A stretch of 64,000 bases of DNA from Calothrix sp. PCC 7507 (GTDB lineage: Bacteria > Cyanobacteriota > Cyanobacteriia > Cyanobacteriales > Nostocaceae): contig NC_019682.1 in assembly GCF_000316575.1 (NCBI RefSeq), forward strand, positions 5,815,501 to 5,879,500, written 5' to 3'. The notes beneath the pieces were generated by a model. It was given only the letters and a program-made list of their open reading frames with translations. It was not told where the DNA came from and ran no database searches. Below are positions 43,025 through 52,700 of this stretch, one piece after another (the first letter of the stretch is position 1; the number at the start of each line of letters is the position of its first letter). Made by a program: the position numbers and the translations under genes.

Positions 43025-43450
43025 TTGAAAATCCACATATTTGAACTACATAAAAACCAGGCTACTACGGCAAAGCGTCAATTAATCAAGGCACTCCAGC
43101 ACCGTAACATAGCTGCTATCCAGATTTTTATGGCGCAGGGGCGAAAAATTCTGGGGGCTGATAAGTTAACCGATTTGATTGTTAATGAGGTGATGCTTGA
43201 ATGTGATGCTGATAGTTATAGTTGGTTTTGGCAAACTTTTTTAGGGCAATCTAGATATGAAGAAATACAGCGAAAAGCCCAAAATCAAGTTTTTCAAATG
43301 TTAGTGAATATAGGCTTAGAACCTGGCAAAGACTTCAGCTTTGGTCTAGATAGTGAGATGATGATCAGCGATCGCACCCAAGAAACCCTACTCAGTACTT
43401 ACGCTGGAACTACGAATTTTTCGTTACCAGCCAGCCCAAAAGCGCTGTGA
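43025..43450 (+). CDS. Hypothetical protein convergent with lysC
   Basis: 141 residues from a TTG at 43025. It is soluble and helical, with patterns like KRQLIKALQHRNIAAIQIFMAQGRKILGADKLTDLIVNEVML and WQTFLGQSRYEEIQRKAQNQVFQMLVNIGLEPGKDF. No family is recognised. The last 52 bases overlap the 3' end of lysC on the other strand. The weak start codon and the AT-rich upstream region leave the N-terminus uncertain. The even amino-acid composition argues for a real gene. Confidence 0.6.
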   Translation: MKIHIFELHKNQATTAKRQLIKALQHRNIAAIQIFMAQGRKILGADKLTDLIVNEVMLECDADSYSWFWQTFLGQSRYEEIQRKAQNQVFQMLVNIGLEPGKDFSFGLDSEMMISDRTQETLLSTYAGTTNFSLPASPKAL

Positions 43451-45378
43451 ATAGCTTGCAAAGCCTCTACACCTTGCTCTTGCGGTACTACACAGCTAAT
43501 TTTGATTTCTGAGGTAGCAATCATTTGAATATTAATTTGATGTTGAGCTAAAGCCTCGAACATCTTAGCAGCTACACCTGGTTGCCCCACCATCCCGGAA
43601 CCAACGATACTCACCTTAGCGATCGCATTATCCAGCACAACTTCACCCCATCCTAATTCTGCGGCTACTTGCGTAAGTATATTCTTGGTATTTTCCCCAT
43701 CCATCCGGGCGACGGTAAAGGCTATATCTCGTCGGGGAACGCCATCAACTATTCGACAGCGCTGAGATTGAATAATCATGTCAACGCTGATATTGTGACG
43801 GGCCAACAATCCAAATAGCCGCGCCGCTGTCCCCGGACGATCTAGCACTTGGCGAATCGCCAGCCGCGCTTGATTCATATCTAAGGCGACACCACGGACG
43901 GGGGTAGAGGCAAGGGGGCAGGGAGCTCTTAGCAGGGGAGAAAGTTCAGATGGGGATTCGACCCCAACCCCACTTGCTGCGCCAGCTTCGAGCAGGGTAC
44001 GAGAACCACTTTGTAGAAGTGGGGGACTCAAACCTATTTTCTGCTCTGCTCCACGGCTCTCGGTTGAGGTCATCTCCCCCTGCCCCCTGCTCCCTGCCCC
44101 CTGCCTCATTACTTCCTCATCTTCTATCTCAAAGGCTTTCCGGAGTGCGGCGACGGCGCGATCGCATTCTGCAGATGCAACTACACAACTGACTTTCACT
44201 TCACTAGTAGAAATCATTTGGATGTTCACCTCTGCGGCGGCTAAGGTGGCGAACATCTGCGCCGCCACACCCGGACGCCCAATCATCCCCGCCCCTGCAA
44301 TACTGACTTTGGCAATATTCTGTTCTACCATCACCTCAGCCTCATTGGTTTTGCCGTTGGACTGATTCCTCAGTGCTGGGGCGATAGCTGCAGCTACTGC
44401 TTCTGCCCGTTTTAATATTGGTGTGGTGACAGTGAAGGCGATGTCATTACTATTACCTTCGTGAATCGACTGGATAATTAAATCTACGTCTACTTTTTGC
44501 CGAGCAATTTCACCAAATAACCTTGCTGCCACCCCTGGTTTATCGGGTACACGCAACAGTGCAACCTTCGCTTGGTCTGTGTCAAATTCTACACCATCTA
44601 CTGGACGAGCGATTTCTAAATTCACAAGCGATCGCCCTGGGGCTTGCGGCGATGTCACCCAAGTTCCCGGATCATCAGTCCAGCTAGACCTCACCACCAA
44701 GGGCACACCATAATTCCGGGCAATTTCCACAGCCCGTGGGTGTAGCACCTTTGCTCCCAAACTAGCCAATTCCAGCATTTCGTCACTCGTGATTTCCGCC
44801 ATCAGTTGAGCTTCTGGAACCAGACGTGGGTCTGTAGTTAAAATACCGGGCACATCTGTATAAATTTCACAAAAATTTGCCCGTAAAGCCGCCGCCAACG
44901 CCACCGCTGAAGTGTCAGAACCGCCGCGCCCCAATGTAGTAATTTCTAATTCATCGGTGCTGGCTATACCTTGAAACCCAGCCACTACAACTACCTTACC
45001 GAGACTAAGATGCCGCATCAAGCGATCGGTTTCAATGTGCAAAATCCGAGCGCGGGTATGTTCAGCTTCGGTAACAATTCCTACCTGAGCGCCCGTCATA
45101 GAAATTGCCGGCTGTCCGATTTCCTGCAATGCCATACTCAGGAGAGCGATCGTCACTTGCTCCCCAGTCGAAAGCAGCATATCCATTTCCCGACGGTTAG
45201 GATTGGTAGAAACGCCATTGGCTAGCTTTACCAGTCCATCGGTGGTTTTACCCATTGCAGAAACCACTACAACCAGTGAATTTCCCTCCTTCACAGTCTT
45301 GTAAACGCGCTGTGCGACAGCTTGAATACGTTCAACTGAACCGACAGAGGTACCACCAAATTTCTGGACTATAAGCAT
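43399..45378 (-). CDS. lysC: Aspartate kinase (LysC) with repeat-derived insert
   Basis: 659 residues. The kinase domain starts LIVQKFGGTSVGSVERI, with TLGRGGSDTSAVALAAAL near residue 150 and the EIYTDVPGILTTDPR block. Two pairs of ACT domains follow, as in other cyanobacterial aspartokinases (about 600 residues), giving feedback control by lysine and/or threonine. It phosphorylates aspartate at the start of Lys, Thr and Met synthesis. Between the ACT pairs is an unusual ~70-residue insert (DNA about 43899-44108; text like RQGAGSRGQGEMTSTES and SPLLRAPCPLASTP) whose DNA resembles the CCCCTGCTCCCTGCCCC intergenic repeat. Activity should survive because the insert is in an interdomain linker. 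Confidence 0.95.
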   Translation of the reverse strand: MLIVQKFGGTSVGSVERIQAVAQRVYKTVKEGNSLVVVVSAMGKTTDGLVKLANGVSTNPNRREMDMLLSTGEQVTIALLSMALQEIGQPAISMTGAQVGIVTEAEHTRARILHIETDRLMRHLSLGKVVVVAGFQGIASTDELEITTLGRGGSDTSAVALAAALRANFCEIYTDVPGILTTDPRLVPEAQLMAEITSDEMLELASLGAKVLHPRAVEIARNYGVPLVVRSSWTDDPGTWVTSPQAPGRSLVNLEIARPVDGVEFDTDQAKVALLRVPDKPGVAARLFGEIARQKVDVDLIIQSIHEGNSNDIAFTVTTPILKRAEAVAAAIAPALRNQSNGKTNEAEVMVEQNIAKVSIAGAGMIGRPGVAAQMFATLAAAEVNIQMISTSEVKVSCVVASAECDRAVAALRKAFEIEDEEVMRQGAGSRGQGEMTSTESRGAEQKIGLSPPLLQSGSRTLLEAGAASGVGVESPSELSPLLRAPCPLASTPVRGVALDMNQARLAIRQVLDRPGTAARLFGLLARHNISVDMIIQSQRCRIVDGVPRRDIAFTVARMDGENTKNILTQVAAELGWGEVVLDNAIAKVSIVGSGMVGQPGVAAKMFEALAQHQINIQMIATSEIKISCVVPQEQGVEALQAIHSAFGLAGNEKFVVPA

Positions 45379-46161
45379 AAACCACGCAAAATTAATATTT
45401 TCAGTAAGATAATCTCGTTTTTTCTGGAAATTTAGATCCTTGTTACACCAACATGCCGTAAAAAACTATTAACACTTTAATTAAAAAACTTCACCCATAT
45501 AAATTTATCAGATAACTTGAGACTTCCATAAAAGAAATTACCCACGTAGCTACAAGGTTGGTTTGAAGCAATGCGTTAACCAAAAACACATCGTACGGGC
45601 ACGGCATTGGTAAAGTTATCGGCTTTCAGTGACCGCCTGCACGGACTCTCTGAAACCCGCGCAGGCGGGTTTAGTTTGTATAGCCCTAGACTTCTGTCTG
45701 AGGGCGATCCGCCAAAACGGGATGCTCTCCTGCGATTTGAATCAGAACCAGGTAAAGGTACTGAGTTGTGGATTGAGATTCCTTTACGACAGGAGAACAG
45801 ACCAGCAGTATCCAAATCTGAATCAGTCATGTAATATCATGTCCGGCTGATTAATTATGAATCCCGCATCTGTGCAAAAACCTGAAAACTCTTTCTCCCC
45901 CCTGCTCCCTGGTTTCTTGCAGTCTTCATGATAAGTCTTTCACCGGAGACGATATAACAGGCGATCGCCTGGATAATTTAACAACTAAGATGAGGTAATA
46001 GACTGGCTAACTAATCCACCAAGTCTACTACTCATCTGCTGCTAATAGTGCTGCTTTACTCAACTCAATTACACGCATCGAATCTGGAAAATATATGACA
46101 GGAGTTGTTTTATTTATTAACGCAGCAAGCTAGCGAAATTGCTCTTGCAAAAGGATAAGCC
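45379..46161. other. Intergenic gap with repeat and kinase relic
   Basis: 783 bases. About 45625-45716 is a repeat unit (GACCGCCTGCACGGACTCTC ... TAGACTTCTGTCTGAGGGCG) containing the stem CCCGC / GCGGG. 45733-45834 holds a histidine-kinase relic. The remainder, including the leader of the FHA gene, shows nothing clear. Confidence 0.5.
45733..45834 (+). pseudogene. Relic of a histidine kinase C-terminus
   Basis: Reads RFESEPGKGTELWIEIPLRQE... to a TAA stop. FESEPGKGTELWIEIPL is the typical last strand of the HATPase_c domain. The upstream part of the kinase is missing and is replaced by repeat DNA, so this is the tail of a lost gene. It lies 11 kb from two intact kinases with the similar ending KGTEFIIQIPI / KGTEFVIDISI. 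Confidence 0.65.
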
Positions 46162-46947
46162 ATGCAAAACCTAGATACATTCAACACCGTAGGGCTGAGT
46201 TTAGAGCTATTTCATGTCCAAACGGGCACATCTTTTGAGTTACCAGCCAAGTTGTCTGCAGTTACCATTGGTAAGCCAAATAACCAAACTCCGCCTGATA
46301 TTGATGTTTCCAACTTACCAAATGCTGACGTAGTTTCTCGCACTCATGCACAAATTCGCCTAGATGGCAGTAATTACTTCATTGAAGATTGGGGAAGTTC
46401 TAACGGGACATTTCTTAACGACACAAAGCTAGAACCTCTAACTCCCTATCAGCTAAATCTAGGAGATAAAATAGACTTAGGTCAAGGTAGTCAAGTAACA
46501 TTTATATTTCAATATAAACAACATCTGCAACAAAATGTCATTGTGAAATCAAACTCTACAGAACTGCAGTCACAAATTTCTAAGAATAGCAAGCAAGCGG
46601 CTGTCAATCGTAACAGCAGGCTGATAGGTATGGCTTTGATGGTTGCAGCGATCGTGATTTTAACTGCCAATGTCCAAGTGGGGATTTTTGTCCGTATCCC
46701 TGGTATCTTGCTATGTATGGCGGGGATTTTCGTTCTTTTTCAGCGACAATTTAATCACAATATAGGATGGCTTTTAATCGCCTTGGGAATCGGCGTTATT
46801 GTATTTACTGGCAATGTATTCGCTTCAGTAAATCTTTTGGTGATTGTCGGTACAGCAGCTTTATTCATTGCTGGATATCAACTGTTTAATTATGGAAATA
46901 TATTTGGTTATGATTTACAATCCATCAAGGGTTTATTAAAAAAGTAG
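46162..46947 (+). CDS. FHA-domain membrane protein
   Basis: 261 residues. An FHA domain (about residues 25-112) has the phosphothreonine-binding motifs SRTHAQIRLDG and WGSSNGTFLNDTKL. A basic linker leads to several hydrophobic helices (about 152-250: IGMALMVAAIVILTANVQVG, IPGILLCMAGIFVLF, IGWLLIALGIGVIVF, ASVNLLVIVGTAALFIAG). It is expected to sit in the membrane with the FHA part in the cytoplasm, reading out phosphorylation by Ser/Thr kinases such as those encoded at 40548 and 49743. A good AAGGA ribosome site precedes the ATG. It ends near a heptamer-repeat block and a possible terminator. Confidence 0.9.
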   Translation: MQNLDTFNTVGLSLELFHVQTGTSFELPAKLSAVTIGKPNNQTPPDIDVSNLPNADVVSRTHAQIRLDGSNYFIEDWGSSNGTFLNDTKLEPLTPYQLNLGDKIDLGQGSQVTFIFQYKQHLQQNVIVKSNSTELQSQISKNSKQAAVNRNSRLIGMALMVAAIVILTANVQVGIFVRIPGILLCMAGIFVLFQRQFNHNIGWLLIALGIGVIVFTGNVFASVNLLVIVGTAALFIAGYQLFNYGNIFGYDLQSIKGLLKK

Positions 46948-46949
46948 TT

Positions 46950-47060
46950 CAACAGTTATCAGTTATCAGTTGAGTGCAATACAGTCTTAATGAGGGAGTC
47001 AGAATTCGGGAGACTGAAACCGTGATAACTGTTAACTGTTAACTGTAAACTGTTCACTGA
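46950..47060. repeat. Inverted heptamer-repeat arrays
   Basis: CAGTTATCAGTTATCAGTTG at the left and GATAACTGTTAACTGTTAAC at the right flank about 55 bases containing GGGAGACTG. The arrangement parallels 34705-34840 and again lies between convergent genes. Confidence 0.8.
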
Positions 47061-47068
47061 TTTAAAAA

Positions 47069-47093
47069 AGCCCCCAACCTAGGGCTGAGGGCT
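47069..47093. terminator. Possible terminator between convergent genes
   Basis: AGCCC ... GGGCT stem (with an alternative GAGGGCT arm) preceded by TTTAAAAAAG. It lies 120 bases after the FHA gene and 100 before the sensor kinase stop, and could serve either direction. Confidence 0.45.
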
Positions 47094-47193
47094 GTAAATT
47101 AATTAGGGTGCATCTACCATTTATTTATCCCTTTGGTTTTTAGCTGCATCAGGAAAGATTGCAAAAGATATATTTATAGTCATTGCGTTGGCG

Positions 47194-49329
47194 TCAGCCT
47201 TCCCGCAGGGGGGTAGATTTTTGGGTGATGGGTATTTGGATGATAAATTCTGTACCTTTGTTTGGTGTAGATAAACACTCTAACTGACCATTATGTTTCT
47301 CCGTAATGATTTGGTAACTGATGGATAAACCAAGTCCAGTTCCCTTACCTACAGGCTTGGTAGTAAAAAAGGGGTCAAATATTTTGGCAAGTTGTGTTTC
47401 CAAGATTCCCAACGCATTGTCTATGATATGGATAGTAATTGCTTCGGGGGTAATTTGTTGGGTACGTATCTGAATCTGGGGTTGGATGGAATTGGTTTCC
47501 ATTGCTTCATCTAAAGCATCAATTGCATTGCTGAGGATGTTCATAAACACCTGATTTAATTGTCCAGGATAACATTCGATCAGCGGTAAGTCTGCGTACT
47601 CTTTGCTGATGGCGATCGCGCACCGATGAGGTTGGACTTTCAAGCGATGATTCAAAATCATCAACGTACTATCAATTCCTGAGTGAATATCTGCTAATTT
47701 ACGCTCAGATTCATCCAGACGAGAGAAATTGCGAAGGGAAAGGACGATTTTTTGAATGCGATCGCTACCCACCTGCAGAGAATCTATTAATTTAGGTAAA
47801 TCCTGCTGTAAATAGTCTAAATCTATCTCTTCAATGAACTGATTAATTACCATATTAGTTTCAGGATAGTACTGCTGATATAGTTGCAATAATTTGAGGA
47901 TATCATTTATATAATTAGTTAAATGTAATAGATTGCCATGAATAAAATTAGTAGGGTTATTAATTTCGTGGGCAATTCCTGCTACCATTTGACCCAAGCC
48001 AGACATTTTTTCTGCTTGAATTAACTGAGCTTGAGTCTCTTTTAATTCTCTTAAAGTAGCTTCTAGTTGCTGCATTTGTTGTTGATTTGTCTGTTGTCTC
48101 AATGACAATTGTTCTGCCATGTAATTGAAACTTGTTGCCAGTTCTCCGATTTCATCTTGAGAGAAAACTTCTGCTCGTTCTGTCATGTTCCCTTGGGAAA
48201 ACTTTTGAGATGCTTGTGTCAAATATCTGACGGGACGAGTAATCGCTCTTGTTAAAATTCCGGCTAATCCAATATCAATTATTAATGTGAAAACAGCAAT
48301 CGCCGCTTGTAATGACAGACTATCTCTGAGTAGAGTATTTAAATCTGTTTCCGGTGTACCTCTTACCAATACTGCGACTGGTTTCCCTGCATAGTTAACA
48401 AGTTTTTTAGCAGCTACAGTATAAGTCTTTCCTTGGAGAGAAATACGCTCAGTCACAATCTTATCCTTTGTGGCGATCGCGCTTTTCAATAAGGATGTGT
48501 TTGGTAGTGGTAAATTTAGTAAATATTTTTGGTTTTCTGCTTTTTGGCGATGATTGCTATTATTTGTCTCAATTGCCGCAGTCGCTAACTGCAATTCTCC
48601 CTTAGCAGATTGTGAATAAATTGCACTATAGCCGCCATCTTGTGCATCTAAGGTTTGAGTGACAATAGGTAGTTTTTGATTAACAATGTCTCCAGATAAC
48701 AAAGCACCAATAATCTGAAGAGTTTGTGGATCTTTTACTGGTGTGACTGTGTAGCGAATTAAGGATTCTTTTCCCTCAATTCCTAGTGGTATAGGAGGAT
48801 TCTCTTTAGCTAATTCTTCCCAAGTCACAATCTCGCTGGTTTTGATTTGCTCCGGGTTACGAAAAATTTCCGTCACCAAATTCTGGGGGTTAAAGATTTC
48901 TCCAGTGCGATCGTGATTGGCATTCACAATAATTCGTAAATCTCGCCCGACTAACGTAGCATATTCTATTTTTCTGGCTTTTATTTCATTTTGCAATATT
49001 TTCTTGACTTTCTCTTGTAGCTCAGGGCTTAACTTCTGGGATTGACTATGCTTTTGGGCAGCAGCAATAATTGCCAAGTTATCAGATTGTCCCCGAAAAC
49101 CAAATCCCATCTGATTAACTTTAATATTATAGTTAATCTCTGTCACAGCCAGTTCAGACTTAGCTTGATTAACTAAAACACTCCGTCCACCATTAATAAT
49201 TAAAATAGACCCTGTTCCTACCAATCCCACAATAGAAATTATTTCTGAAGTAAACAAAGCAATTAGCTGTTTGCGCCGAATCGATAAATTATAAAACCAT
49301 TTTAAAGAGAGAATTTTATTATATTTCAT
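47194..49329 (-). CDS. Membrane sensor histidine kinase (extracytoplasmic sensor, HAMP)
   Basis: 711 residues from the ATG at 49329; the frame continues to a TTG at 49356. An N-terminal membrane helix (about 20-42) and a second one near residues 330-352 enclose a large periplasmic sensing domain of the dCache kind. A HAMP domain (QDEIGELATSFNYMAEQL) and coiled coil follow. The transmitter has phospho-acceptor H454 in MVAGIAHEINNPTNFIHGNL, the N-box MNILSNAIDAL, and GTGLGLS with FFTTKPVGKG. The transmitter is closely similar in text to that encoded at 55144-56613. It is divergent from the large kinase gene at 49743. Confidence 0.93.
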   Translation of the reverse strand: MKYNKILSLKWFYNLSIRRKQLIALFTSEIISIVGLVGTGSILIINGGRSVLVNQAKSELAVTEINYNIKVNQMGFGFRGQSDNLAIIAAAQKHSQSQKLSPELQEKVKKILQNEIKARKIEYATLVGRDLRIIVNANHDRTGEIFNPQNLVTEIFRNPEQIKTSEIVTWEELAKENPPIPLGIEGKESLIRYTVTPVKDPQTLQIIGALLSGDIVNQKLPIVTQTLDAQDGGYSAIYSQSAKGELQLATAAIETNNSNHRQKAENQKYLLNLPLPNTSLLKSAIATKDKIVTERISLQGKTYTVAAKKLVNYAGKPVAVLVRGTPETDLNTLLRDSLSLQAAIAVFTLIIDIGLAGILTRAITRPVRYLTQASQKFSQGNMTERAEVFSQDEIGELATSFNYMAEQLSLRQQTNQQQMQQLEATLRELKETQAQLIQAEKMSGLGQMVAGIAHEINNPTNFIHGNLLHLTNYINDILKLLQLYQQYYPETNMVINQFIEEIDLDYLQQDLPKLIDSLQVGSDRIQKIVLSLRNFSRLDESERKLADIHSGIDSTLMILNHRLKVQPHRCAIAISKEYADLPLIECYPGQLNQVFMNILSNAIDALDEAMETNSIQPQIQIRTQQITPEAITIHIIDNALGILETQLAKIFDPFFTTKPVGKGTGLGLSISYQIITEKHNGQLECLSTPNKGTEFIIQIPITQKSTPLREG

Positions 49330-49742
49330 TACTTCATCTGCTAATCTACTCGGCAACTGCTAAGTAGATGGACAGAATTAATTACACAATGACTGTAAAT
49401 ATTTTTGTCCAGCTACTTATAATCAAAAAATCAACCCAGGAATTTACACCTTAATATACCCAGATTTCCCCAAAATTCCCCATTATTCAGGTTTTTTTAG
49501 AAAAAATATCTGGAAAGAAAATAATTATAGATAAGCAGTAAACCAAAAAGCTTTTCCCCAGAAACTGTGGTTATGAACGTCGTGGCATTTGTGGCGGGCG
49601 GGCGCGCTCATACATTATTAACCAACGCTTTAACAGAACTGATGAGTGCAGAGGTAAGCGTTTACACAACCCGCTCTTGCTCTGTAAATGATGGGAGTTG
49701 ATGAGGGAATACTAAAAGCTGAAGCCTCAACGATTCAGCACT
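49330..49742. other. Divergent promoter region with a short frame
   Basis: AT-rich. A 42-codon frame (49573-49701, MNVVAFVAGGRAHTLL...) lies just before the large kinase gene and has no recognisable homology; it may be a gene fragment. No hairpin of note. Confidence 0.4.
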
Positions 49743-52700
49743 ATGACTAATACCCAAGTCAGGATAAGCGGATATCATGTTAGCGAACAACTCTACAACG
49801 GTTCCAGAACCCTAGTTTATCGAGGATATAAAGAGCAAAACCAACAGCCTGTAGTTATCAAGCTGCTGAAAAATCCTTATCCCAGCTTTACTGAACTCTT
49901 GTCCTTTTGCAATCAGTACACCATAGCCAGAAATCTCAACGTACCTGGAATTATTCAAACCTACAGTTTGGAGACATATCAGAATGGCTATGCGTTGGTA
50001 ATGGAAGACTTTGGGGGAATTTCCTTAAAGCAATGGAGAAGTGTACCAAGCCTGATGGAATTTTTGCTCTTAGCGATCGCCCTGTGCAATATATTAGATG
50101 TTCTCATTCGCCATCGCATTATTCACAAAGATATTAAACCTGCGAATATTCTGATTAATCCAGAAACTGGCGACATCAAACTCATTGACTTTAGTATTGC
50201 ATCTCTACTGCCACGGGAAACCCAATCCCTGAAAAGTCTCAATGTGTTGGAGGGAACACTCGGCTATTTGTCGCCGGAACAAACCGGACGCATGAATCGC
50301 GGCATAGACTACCGCACGGATTTCTATTCTCTAGGCGTAACTTTTTACGAGTTATTAACGGGAAAATTACCATTCCCATCAAACGATCCGATGGAGTTAG
50401 TGCATTGCCATATTGCCAAACTTCCACCTTTGATGCATGAGATTAATCCAGAAATTGCACCGACACTCTCAGAAATTGTCATGAAATTGATGGCGAAAAA
50501 TGCTGAAGACCGCTATCAAAGTGCATTCGGGCTGAAATATGATTTAGAAACTTGTTTGCGTCAACTGCAGCAGACGGGCAAAATTGCCAGTTTCGCGATT
50601 GGGCAAAGGGATGTTAGCGATCGCTTCATTATCCCTGAAAAACTCTATGGTCGAGAAGAGGAAGTGAAAACTTTGCTAGCAGCGTTTGATCGCGTTACTA
50701 ATCATCAAATGGTTACTGAGCGTAGCCGAAGTACGGAACTGATGTTAGTGGCCGGGTTTTCTGGTATTGGTAAAACGGCGATTATTAACGAAGTCCATAA
50801 GCCGATTGTCGAACAACAGGGCTATTTCATCAAAGGCAAGTTTGACCAGTTTAATCGTAATATTCCTTTTTCTGCTTTTGTACAGACGTTTCGAGATTTA
50901 ATGAGGCAATTGCTCAGTGAAAATGATACACAATTATTAGCTTGGAAAACCAAAATCTTAACAGCGTTGGGTGATAATGGGCAAGTTATTGTTGAGGTAA
51001 TTCCAGAACTAGAACAAATTATCGGTCATCAACCACCTGCACCTAATTTATCTGGAACTGCGGCACAGAATCGCTTTAATTTACTCTTTCAAAAGTTTAT
51101 CCAAGTATTCACTACCAAAGAACATCCCCTAGTGATTTTCTTGGATGATTTACAGTGGGCAGATTCAGCATCTTTGAAGTTAATGCAGTTGCTGATGGAT
51201 GAGTCAGAAGTGGGGTATCTATTATTAATTGGAGCTTACCGCGATAATGAGGTTTCTGCTGCTCATCCTTTGATGTTGACACTAGAAGAGATTGCTAAAG
51301 CCAAAGTCACAATTAACATTATTACACTAGCACCGTTGAGTGCAGCAAGTTTAAACCAATTAGTTGCCGATACCCTCAGTTGTTCACCAGAAGTTGCACA
51401 ACCATTAACTCAATTGGTATATCAAAAAACCAAGGGTAATCCATTTTTTAGCACGCAATTTCTCAAAGCACTGTATGAAGATGGGCTGATCCAGTTTGAT
51501 TTTGATGGGGGAACTTGGCAATGTGACATTCCGCAAGTGCAAGCCTTAGCTCTGACGGATGATGTCGTTGAATTTATGGCATTGCAATTGCAGAAGTTGC
51601 CAACAGCGACGCAGGATGTGTTGAAATTAGCGGCGTGTATTGGTAACGAATTTGACTTAGCCAGCTTGGCAATCGCAGGAGGTGCAAGCTCTAATAATGT
51701 ATCTGAAACATCAGAAGCCGAAACTGCAACAGCCCTATGGAAAGCTTTACAAGAGGGGTTAATCCTACCTCAAACTGAAGTTTATAAGTTCTATATAGGT
51801 CAAGAAATTCAAACAAATGCACAACAAATCTCACAAGCAGTTACTTATAAATTTTTACACGATCGCGTCCAACAAGCTGCTTATTTTCTGATACCTGAAG
51901 AGGAAAAACAGACTACTCACTTAAAGCTGGGACAGCTACTGTTAAATAATATTTCTGCGAGCGAACAACAAGAGAAGATTTTTCAGATTGTTAGTCAATT
52001 GAACATGGGCTTGGGGTTAATTACTCACCAGACAGAACGCAATCAAGTAGCTCAGTTAAATCTTGTAGCTGGATGCAAAGCTAAGGCTTCCACTGCCTAT
52101 ACTGCTGCGGTTGAGTATTTAACGCTAGGAATAGAACTGCTAGCAGTAGATAGCTGGCAAAATCAGTATGATCTGACGCTGGCGCTGTATGAAGAAGCCG
52201 CAGAAGCAGAATACTTAAACACCCACTTTGAACAAGCTATTAGTTTAGCAGACTTGATATTGCAGCAAACCACACATCTGTTAGACAAAATTAAAACCTA
52301 TGAGCTAAAAGTGCAAATTTATATTGCTCAAGATCAGCAAGTTCAAGCTATTGAAACAGGGTTAAAAGCACTAGAGCAGTTAAAAATTTCGTTGATATTA
52401 CCTGGTGTCGAGCAGAAGAATTATTTAAAGCCACTACCAGAGTTGACGAATTTAGCCAACATCCCAGAAATGAGCAATCCTGAATCTCTGGCTGCACTGC
52501 GGTTGCTGATTAGCATTACTCCTCCTGTTCATCATGTCAAGCCAGAGATGTTTCCGTCAGTGGCGCTGACAATGCTCCATCTTTGTCTTGAGCAGGGACA
52601 TTCATCCCTAGCTGCTTTTGTCTATGGAATCTATGGCTTATTTCTGTCTGCTGTCATTGGCGATGTAGATACGGCTTATCACTCAGGTCAGATATCTCTA

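Noticed and set aside
49573-49701. 42-codon frame MNVVAFVAGGRAHTLL...
   Set aside because: Short, no ribosome site and no homology recognised. It could be a leader or a fragment; evidence is insufficient.
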